Assembly (NCBI GenBank): GCA_035771165.1
Contig: JAWNZC010000348.1
Coordinates: 5,806,001-5,870,000 of the forward strand
From: Paragorgia papillata
Lineage: Eukaryota > Cnidaria > Anthozoa > Scleralcyonacea > Coralliidae
Length of the DNA: 64,000 bases
Direction of reading: 5' to 3'
Shown here: positions 47,619 through 64,000 of the stretch, piece by piece
How positions within the stretch are numbered: position 1 is the first letter of the stretch
Layout of the letters: the number at the start of each line of letters is the position of its first letter
Notes under the pieces: generated by a model
What the model was told of the DNA's origin: nothing
The model's database searches: none
What the model saw: only the letters and a program-made list of their open reading frames with translations
Program-made: the position numbers and the translations under genes

Positions 47619-47876
47619 TACTCCCTATCACTTGCTATTATAAACCAAGATGGCGGAAAAGAAGGGGTTGGGCAATATTTCTTCCGGTAACGTCGGGATA
47701 TGTCGTGATCGATCTGATGGTACGCCAAGCCAAAACAAATGATATGCGCACCAATGCACTCCAAAACGCACCAAATACGGACTACAGACTGAACGAAACA
47801 TTTTCTTACCCGAAACGAATAAAATAAGGGGGGTAATGTGAACTTTGTACATGTAAAAGACTACCGGGGTTATATT
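47619..47876 (-). repeat. Inverted duplicate of the ARPC2 5' region
   Basis: Read on the minus strand, this segment matches 48472-48673 joined to 49074-49130: shared blocks include ttttacatgtacaaagttca, ttattttattcgtttcgggt, cacgacatatcccgacgtta, ccttcttttccgccatcttgg and agcaagtgatagggagta. It has no 400-bp insertion at the corresponding point, so it preserves the pre-insertion state. Confidence 0.9.
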
Positions 47877-48346
47877 TTAGACAGCTCGTTTAAGTGTTTA
47901 ACAGCCTATGAGATGATTAGATCTAGCCGGATAGCAGGCTCAATTGTGCCCCAAACCCCGAGCCGGCTCTCGCATAGTCAGTGCCGGGTTTTGTACAGGG
48001 CCCCCCACAAAATAATGTTTAAGGGGTGGGCCTCCACAAAAATGTCTTGAAAGTTGAAAAAATAGGTGTTGAAATGAAAACAATCTTGAGAGCCCAAAAT
48101 ATGAGTCAAAAACAAGACAAAAGATATATGGATATGATATATAGGGTCACTTCTAAAAGTGTATACTATGACGATTATGACAGATTGATGGATTGAGCTG
48201 ACAAGTTGTTATTGTAAACCTGATTTCGAAGTTGTATTAGTTCGTAAAGCAAAATTATCTCGTTCAGAAATATAATTGATATATTGTGCTGGTCAGTGAC
48301 TGCCCAGGGGCCTGTCCACAGTCCTAAATCCGGCGCTGATAATAAT

Positions 48347-48443
48347 ATAAAGATAGTAACTGCATCAATATATGGCTGTTAATATATCAATATAATATAT
48401 TGATATATTAACAGCCATATATTGATGCAGTTACTATCTTTAT
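48347..48443. repeat. Near-perfect 97-bp palindrome
   Basis: ataaagatagtaactgcatc ... continues to a centre at about 48395 and returns as ...gatgcagttactatctttat, arms of about 48 bp. A third, single copy of the arm lies at 47580-47613 next to the inverted promoter copy. Confidence 0.9.
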
Positions 48444-48673
48444 TATATGGCGTGCAATATATGGTTATTTCAATATAACCCCAGTAGTCTTTTACATGTA
48501 CAAAGTTCACATTTCCCCCCTTATTTTATTCGTTTCGGGTAAGGAAATGTTTCGTTCAGTCTGTAGTCCGTATTTGGTGCGTTTTGGAGCGCATAATTTG
48601 TTTTGGCTTGGCGTACCATACCGATCGATCACGACATATCCCGACGTTACCGGAAGAAATATTGCCCAACCCC

Positions 48674-49073
48674 CAACCTCGTCCCCAGGGCCATTTGTAG
48701 GGGCTGGGCCAAGATGGCGGCCAAAAACAAAATGGCGGGAACAAATGGCCCTGGTGGAGGCTAGCTCAAAATGCGCAGTATATTGCGCATTTTGATAGCT
48801 AGAACTCAGTCCTTGACACAGTAATTATACCTAATTACAGCTAATTATTGCATGGTTTGAAATATAATTTCCCGTGCCGTGGGGCGGGCGTGGGCAGGAA
48901 CAACCGACAAGGTCAAAATACAATTTAAAAAAAAAAAATACAAAATCAAACCGTCTGATTTACGCCATAAGGTCTTGACCAATCAGAGGCTGAGATAGCC
49001 TAGCCTCCACCAGGGCCATTTGTTCCCGCCATCTTGGCCCAGTTCCCTTCAAATGGCCCTGGGTACGAGGTTG
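48674..49073. mobile_element. 400-bp MITE inserted in the ARPC2 5' region
   Basis: Ends CAACCTCGTCCCCAGGGCCA and (TGGCCCTGGGTACGAGGTTG). A perfect 9-bp duplication CCCAACCCC flanks it (48665-48673, 49074-49082). The inverted copy at 47619-47876 shows the uninterrupted site. Arms include gggccatttgttcccgcc and ctagcctccaccagggcc. TSD length fits Mutator-like or an 8-9-bp hAT-like enzyme. Confidence 0.92.
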
Positions 49074-49087
49074 CCCAACCCCTTCTT

Positions 49088-49101
49088 TTCCGCCATCTTG
49101 G
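49088..49101 (-). promoter_or_regulatory. YY1-like motif in the ARPC2 proximal promoter/5' UTR
   Basis: ccgccatcttgg, reverse AAGATGGCGG, lies about 35 bases before the ARPC2 start codon. The core AAGATGGCGG is the known animal YY1 site, common at start-proximal positions of housekeeping genes. Function here is inferred. Confidence 0.4.
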
Positions 49102-49131
49102 TTTACTAATAGCAAGTGATAGGGAGTAAAA

Positions 49132-58359
<9,228 letters not shown>

Positions 58360-59601
58360 ATCATAGAATAACTAGCACAATATAATGCCATCAGAATTGG
58401 ACAATTATCGATTCTTTTGTTTTGCAACGAGATTTAAATGTAACTGTTGTAACGTTTCTTTTGTAATTTTTAGAATTGTTGTAGTACGACTGTAAAACCT
58501 TTTGTAAAATCTATATGCTTCGGGATCTAATAGTGCTTTTGAATATATGCACGGTTTGATATTTCTATATAACTGATTGATATTAACTGTTTGATAAAGT
58601 ATTCGTATAATTGTGCGTCCTCGTCTGGAAGTCGGTTTTCTGTAAGTATAACAACTTACGATAACTTGTGCGGCAAAAACAAACGAAACGTTCGTAGTTT
58701 TTGTAATGGGGTCTTTTCTTAGGATTTCTTAGGGCGCTTTCCAATTTACAAGGTCAGACCGATCAGAATGGACTTGCTTTTGATTAGGACCAAATTTTCC
58801 AGCCTGACAGCTACAAGCCTAAACCTATCGTGTTCCATTTTACCGGACTGACCTGTCTAACCGCGTGTAAATGAAAAGCCACCTTAGAGTGTCCCATACA
58901 TCAGCGCTACTGCCAGAAAATTTATTTATTAAATGTGGCTAAATGTAATTTAGGCAAGGTAAAAAAGGAGACAATGCTAGTCAGCAGACACTCACTATAA
59001 TATATGGGGATTATCTCAGCGCTCTTCAAAGTCTTATCAGCGTGGTCTGAGCTTGAATGGTTTGCGCGCGCTTATAATACGTGGTATATCAGCGCTCATC
59101 AAAGTCTTGTCAGCGTGGTCTGAGCTTGACTGGTTTTGCGCGCGCTGTTCATTGAGTTGATACGTGCAGGGATTCTTGCATTGTGTTGACCCACCCACCC
59201 ACTCCTGATAGAATGCAAGGTAAGTATATATATTTCCATTGCTTGACAGTGTGACGGGGTTACCTCTGATCAGGGGGGTGACATCCCCCTGGGGCTTGGC
59301 ACCAATCCTCCAATAACGTCTATTGGCAAATTATTTTTACGGAGCGTAAAAACAAATGAGCCTTCCTAGCCTTGTTATAAAGCAAACATTCTTTTGAATT
59401 GCAGGCACACAAACGAGGACGGAAATTTTAACAGTTATGGTAAATGGTGGTGTATGTATATACATGCAATCACAAACCAGTTATTTTGTGTAAAAAAGTA
59501 GAGTGCTGTGTGTATAGTGTTTTATAGAGCAAAATGAAATACTGGTAAATGCCGAGATTTAAAGTTACTCTCGGGTAGCACGTCGTTGTAGCCGGGTTTT
59601 C
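58360..59601. other. Intergenic between convergent ARPC2 and nucleotidyltransferase genes
   Basis: Holds a probable TTA-flanked MITE at about 58731-58886 (agggcgctttccaatttaca / tgtaaatgaaaagccacct), a direct duplication of about 75 bp at 59012-59128 (cagcgctc.tcaaagtctt, cagcgtggtctgagcttga) and a repeat tail near 59497-59600. No further exon seen. Confidence 0.6.
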
Positions 59602-62600
59602 CTATTTGACGAGATCCTTCAACGAGCAACCTGAAAAATAAAAAAGGACAATATTGACCATTAGATACTTGCAAGTGATTTTAATATGTGGTTGCACACG
59701 TAAACTGATTTGGGATTATGAAGAATAAATTGAAAAAAAGCGAAATTTAAAAAGAGAAAAAGGAGATTTTTGACAAATGATCCTTAGGACCAGAAATAAA
59801 TTGTCTGAGGAAAACCTTGCGGAATGTACAGTGTAATTTAAAAAAGGAGGTTTACCTGAGTAATATTGATCACATTCAATGTAGGACTGTAAACTGCCAA
59901 TGTCAAAGCGACCAGATTTCAACGAGATGGCAAAAACCTTTTTCCTATATAGGTAAGAAGGTTTAATCAAATGAAGCCAAGTAGCTACTGTGTTATAAAA
60001 ATTTTATTTAAAAAATTATATTTGTCAAGCTTTCGTTGTACTACGACGTAGGTCCTGATGAATTAACATAACAGATAAGACAGATATTCATAACCCTATA
60101 CCGATAGGGAGGCATTCTGGACATATAAAATTGATTCTATCACATAAAATTGATAGTTTTATTCCTAAAGGACTTAATTTACGTGATTTTATATAATTTT
60201 GTTTTACATATCTTAATATTCATCACAACTTGCTTGCATTTAAGTGCTCAGGTTGGCACACCTTTTTTGAACATTCTGAAGAAGGGCTGTGCCCACTGAT
60301 CTCTATATAACTGGATTGCTCATCCGGCTCCAAAAATGAAGCCAGCGGAGATGACGAATTGGGAGTACCAAGATGGCCGCCACGGAAAATTGTTTTCGTA
60401 GCACGAAAAGAGACGAAAAAAGCCACATTAAAAATATTGCTGCCATTGGTCAAACAAAGAACACTGTAAAAGCTTTAGAAGCTTAGTTTTTGCATTTGTT
60501 GGTATTATTTAGCAGTAAAACGTGTTACTTTGTAGTTTTTTACTCTGCCCTTAATCGATAAACTTGCCTATATTACAAAACTCGTAAAAACCAACGAAAT
60601 CAGTCAATAACTTCATTATGAAAGTTGTATAGAGATCAGTGGCTGTGCCCGAAACGTCAAATAAAGTAACAAAGCGTATACAGTATCCTCATTCTGAAGA
60701 TGTTATATACACGTAAGCAACGAAATGTTAGTTTATTTCTATTATTCTAGTTTGGTTTACACCTTACAATTCTGGGCTCTTAATATCTTCATTCTAAGAC
60801 TACGATTTCAGCCCGGTAAATCAATAGCTTTGATGAAATTTCATTAAAGAGTGTATAATTTACGTTAAAATAAACATTTTTAGCGTTCTAATTGAATCGC
60901 TTTGTTTTTCTACAAATATACGTCCTTATTCTTTAATGAACAAAAAATTAAAAATGGTTCTTCATTCACTCAAATGATTACGCTTTCAGTGTTATATTAA
61001 AGAAACATTCATTAATTTATTTGACGCTAATAAATTTATTTCTTTTCGTAATAAAGGAGAAAAGGTGAAATCCGTGCAACTCACACGTCCATGTGAAAGA
61101 AGCGCAGGCACAACTACGACTGGACGTACGCAACGGCGCAGTTAGCAATTCATAGTCCATTAAGCTTTTTGTACTGTACTGTACTGTACTGTACTGTACT
61201 GTATTTCCCAATTCTTTTTAAGTACAAATGGATTAACTATGCCGTTGTGCTTACTACCATTTGCGTTCAAGCGTTTATTAGTGTTTAGCGAATAACTAGT
61301 TGTTTTCGAGTTTTGAAACAAACGCAATAACTATACGTTTGACAGATCAAATCAATGACGAATAGGGGGTGTAATTTTCCGTTGTCAATACTTGTCATCG
61401 TTCTTTTCACACGGCAGTGTTTACTTGGAATAACTTGTCTTTGGCTTAACCATGAGAATTGGACTGATCAACGAACGCACTTCGGTATGACCTGCCGAAC
61501 GCATTTATTTTGTATTCCATGTTTGCCCATAGCCAACGTATAGTTGTCATTGGACAACGTTTGTTTTAAAACTCGAAAACAATTAGTTATTCGCTAAACG
61601 CTTGAACGCAAATGGTAGTATTCACAAGTGTGAATCAGGCTTAACATGCATTCAGCATAAAAATTGTTCGTGTATGAATCTTACCGTTCATAAAGATATC
61701 TTATAAAATGACCAGTAGCATCTTTGTCCTTCAGTGGAGCGTCCTGTTAAACATGTTACATAATTATTCAGTAAATGTCGAGTGGGAAAAGTACTCAAAC
61801 TTTCTACAATAAAAAGTCACTCACGCGATATTTTGGTTGGTCACTGTTTATTCCAATTTACTGTACTGTACTATACTGCACCGCACCGCATTGTACTGTA
61901 CTGTACTGCAATGTACTGTACTACAATGTACTGCACTAGCTGCGCTGCACTGTACTGCAGTCACGAAAGAGAAAGAGTAAAACTAAAGTAGCACCGATTA
62001 GTGTGTCGAATCCTTCCAGTCTAATATACATGCATGTACTAAATTCAAACAATATGTATCTTGCTTATCCTCACCCGCATGCTTTATTAGACTGGCGCCA
62101 ACTTCTGAAAAGTGTATGTACCCACACAAAAACCACTTTTTCAACAGAGTTGCATAATAAAAGGCCAGATTCATGCTAGATTTTATCGAATATCATTATC
62201 CGGTTCAAGTATACATCGCTACTATAATGTGGGCTTGAAGCGGAAACAACTCGGAAAGAACCGAACAACGTTAATCATGCAGGTTTGTAACACATGGTTT
62301 CAGTGTCGTGTGCGGAGGTTATTCACGTGTGTCAAGTTTCTAGTAAGAGCACTATTGTACTAACAGTAATTACCTTTTTTTCTTCTAAAAATTTAGGAAT
62401 TAGTCGACACGCGTTTCTTGAAAGTATGTAAAAACAAGGACACTGTAAGAAATAGAAGGAAAAAACCCTGTTGTTTACATTTTTTATGCATGAACACGCA
62501 GAAACAAACTAAAATCTGGGAAAAACGCGAGTTTTCTGCCGCTGTTTTGCATTTACAAATGAACCATTTCGTTTTATAACATAGGTGTAATACAACGGCG

Positions 62601-63455
62601 TTTCTGATTGGCTATCGTGCGTGCTCCATAACTCGATGGAGCATGGCCATTTCAAACGTAATGAGAAACTCATTTTTAATCAGTGAAATAATCTTGTTTT
62701 CCGTTGTTTCTCGGCTATCGCCTCGACCAACTCTTGCGTTTTTTTCGTACTCTCCCAACTTCCCTCATGCATCCATAACTAGATGGAGCACGCCATTAAA
62801 CCATGAACCATTTCTTAAATATACTGGTGGTCAATCATCAGTATAGACGGTGAGTACCTCAGCCAATCAGAATGCACAGGATTTGTAATAGTCCACTAGT
62901 AGTTGGTTTGTACTAATTACCATTAAACGATAATCAATCATTCTCACTGATTTCCCCTTTCATTCCTCCAGTACATATTAGACGTATAATTGACCGTACC
63001 GAAAAAGATGGCGCCTTGTACATTTAACCACAATCGTTTGCACACATTAAATATTGTTTCTTGCAGAATACTCGAAAGATAAGGTTTTAAAACGATCAAC
63101 TTTGGTAGGAATGAAGTTATTGCTTGTTTAATCATGATAAACAATAATAAAAAATGTTTAGTTGTTATTTGAGCTGATTTGAGGTCGCAAAGCATTATGG
63201 TTAAAGGTACCGTCAATTGTATACAAATGCGAGCCTACCTTTAAGCAAATGTACCTGTTAAAAACAATCTGCACTGTCCTATCGCTACAATATACTAAAC
63301 AAATGTCTTTATTTTTATAAGAGTAAAACAGTTCTCTAGACATTGAATTATACTTACAGCCCACCTTGATGGAGTACTTGAGGGATCTGGTTTCTCTAAG
63401 AATCCAACAACTTGATTTTCTTTATTTAATTCCAAGATTCCAAACTTTTTTGTTT
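59602..63455 (-). CDS. Sugar-phosphate nucleotidyltransferase-type gene, 3' five exons (5' end missing)
   Basis: Minus-strand exons in order: 63455-63358, 62442-62374, 61743-61685, 59944-59856, 59630-59602; all GT-AG and phases join, giving about 113 residues and a TAG stop. Readable motifs: KFGILELNKENQVVGFLEKP, CPCFYILSRNACRLIPKFLE, EKKDAPLKDKDATGHFIRYL and GRFDIGSLQSYIECDQYY. The FGILEL...GFLEKP and GRFDIGSLQSY blocks are typical of the NTP_transferase fold (RmlA, GlmU, GalU and similar), which join a sugar-1-phosphate to a nucleoside triphosphate; these are the sugar-binding and C-terminal parts. The N-terminal GxGxR nucleotide-binding loop must be in exons beyond 63456 or off the window. 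The last short exon is the least certain. Exact substrate is not inferable. Confidence 0.87.
60005..60700. repeat. Penelope-like/retroelement tail candidate
   Basis: Contains ctgaagaagggctgtgcccgaaacgtc, split by the insertion at 60294-60641. The conserved ctga.gaaggg...cgaaac pattern resembles the terminal hammerhead-like motif of Penelope-like retroelements. No reverse transcriptase frame is visible. Confidence 0.35.
60294..60641. mobile_element. hAT-like MITE (348 bp), CACTGATCTCTATA ends
   Basis: CACTGATCTCTATATAACT and (TATAGAGATCAGTG) ends. A perfect 8-bp duplication GCTGTGCC flanks it (60286-60293, 60642-60649). It lies downstream of the 61743-61685 exon, in an intron of the minus-strand gene. 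Confidence 0.9.
61169..61206. repeat. (TGTAC)n short repeat
   Basis: Pure tgtac pentamers; a related degenerate tract lies at 61858-61950. Confidence 0.9.
61251..61622. mobile_element. Foldback MITE (about 370 bp)
   Basis: actaccatttgcgttcaagc and following about 70 bases (gcgaataacta.ttgttttcgagtttt) are mirrored at 61533-61622 (aaaactcgaaaacaattagttattcgc, gcttgaacgcaaatggtagt). Confidence 0.85.
62988..63218. mobile_element. MITE family A, copy 4, internally deleted
   Basis: Left AATTGACCGTACCGAAAAAG and right ggtaccgtcaatt, with the family interior. About 15-20 bases before the right end (the gccgccatcttttt block) are missing compared with copy 1. Confidence 0.85.
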
Positions 63456-63663
63456 CTATATAGATTTGCATGATACAGAGAAGTATACAGTAGTAGTTGT
63501 AAAAAAAGTTAAAAAGCAATGAAGAAAAGACAAAAGAAATCCACATTAAATGAGTGTGTTGTATATGACTTATATATTGTGCAAATAACACCAATTGCCG
63601 TTTTCGAGTTTTTGCTGAATTTTATGGCTCAAAAATAAAAGGAAATCTTCAAAATTTCCTCAA

Positions 63664-63927
63664 AATAATTCAATGCTAATCAGTGGGATATGTGGTGTTT
63701 ACAATCTTTTGCAAACCTCAAACTTCACAATTCTATCAAAAAGTTCATCAGGAGTAATGTTTCCAAAGTTAAAAAAGAAAGTCTGATTATAGTAAGGCCT
63801 ATTCGTTGATTTCTTTACTCTTGTTTGCTGTACTGTATAAAACTGGCTACCGCATCGTGTCTTTATACTTGGTAAAACACTCTTGATTGTAAACACCACA
63901 TATCCCACTGATTAGCATTGAATTATT
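63664..63927. mobile_element. Foldback with perfect 43-bp arms enclosing an exon
   Basis: 63664-63706 (aataattcaatgctaatcag...) and 63885-63927 are perfect inverse complements. The 178-bp loop contains the C2-domain exon described separately. The target-site duplication is unclear. It lies upstream of the first visible nucleotidyltransferase exon. Confidence 0.9.
63717..63832 (-). pseudogene. Captured or orphan ferlin-type C2 domain exon
   Basis: On the minus strand, an acceptor-like tttatacag (ending 63833) and a donor-like GAG|gtttgc (63716) bracket 116 bases reading QQTRVKKSTNRPYYNQTF then FFNFGNITPDELFDRIVKFE. Patterns TRVKK-T-P-YNQTFFFNF and PDELFDRIVKFEV match C2 domains, closest in memory to the ferlin (dysferlin/otoferlin) family. 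The frame stays open throughout the loop. No neighbouring ferlin exons are visible, so I treat it as an isolated copy carried by the foldback, or possibly an exon of a gene extending off the window. Confidence 0.6.
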
Positions 63928-64000
63928 GCAAAAATATCGTGCACTTTTTAGTTGGATAGAACTGACTCGTCTCCATTCTCAATGGACTGGTATCTCGAAA

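Noticed and set aside
47570..47827. 85-codon open frame in the inverted promoter copy
   Set aside because: It spans duplicated 5'-region sequence and the matching segment at 48472-48673 does not keep the frame.
61355..61543. 62-codon open frame with a hydrophobic start
   Set aside because: It is the loop of the foldback MITE 61251-61622 and has no further support.
62944..63216. 90-codon minus-strand open frame
   Set aside because: Coincides with MITE family A copy 4; the same region is non-open in other copies.

Overview
This window is eukaryotic: four multi-exon protein-coding genes can be assembled by hand from GT-AG exons whose phases join correctly, separated and interrupted by very abundant non-autonomous DNA transposons, foldback elements and simple or minisatellite arrays. 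Compact exons, long repeat-filled introns, a 5S-derived SINE and several inverted-repeat families that I associate with coral and anemone genomes suggest an invertebrate animal, most likely an anthozoan cnidarian (inference; I could not search a database). There are no prokaryotic operons, CRISPR arrays or tRNA genes that I can see.

Layout. 1-0.32 kb: one possible exon of an unidentified minus-strand gene. 4.7-15.4 kb (+): a complete 8-exon Cys-loop ligand-gated anion channel of the glycine/GABA-A receptor type (475 aa). 15.4-33.0 kb: a long gene-poor stretch of foldback elements, a Mutator-like element and a 5.6-kb minisatellite (about 23.6-29.2 kb) with a 35-bp unit. 33.0-45.3 kb (+): complete 9-exon SLC35B1 (345 aa), the ER nucleotide transporter. 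45.3-49.1 kb: intergenic repeats, including an inverted duplication of the ARPC2 5' region. 49.1-58.4 kb (+): complete 12-exon ARPC2 (299 aa), a subunit of the Arp2/3 actin nucleator. 59.6-63.5 kb (-): the 3' five exons of a sugar-phosphate nucleotidyltransferase-type gene, convergent with ARPC2, whose 5' end I could not find and which probably continues off the right edge. 63.66-63.93 kb: a foldback with perfect 43-bp arms that encloses an exon-like piece of a ferlin-type C2 domain.

The genes are unrelated in function: neuronal-type signalling, ER nucleotide or nucleotide-sugar transport, actin nucleation and sugar activation. The dominating theme is how densely mobile DNA fills the introns. 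Identifiable target-site duplications allow assignment: TTA (PIF/Harbinger-like), 8 bp (hAT-like), 9-10 bp (Mutator-like) and TA. The most interesting items are the C2-exon foldback, the inverted copy of the ARPC2 promoter that preserves the empty site of a transposon, the minisatellite open in all three minus-strand frames, and the bacterial-looking nucleotidyltransferase.
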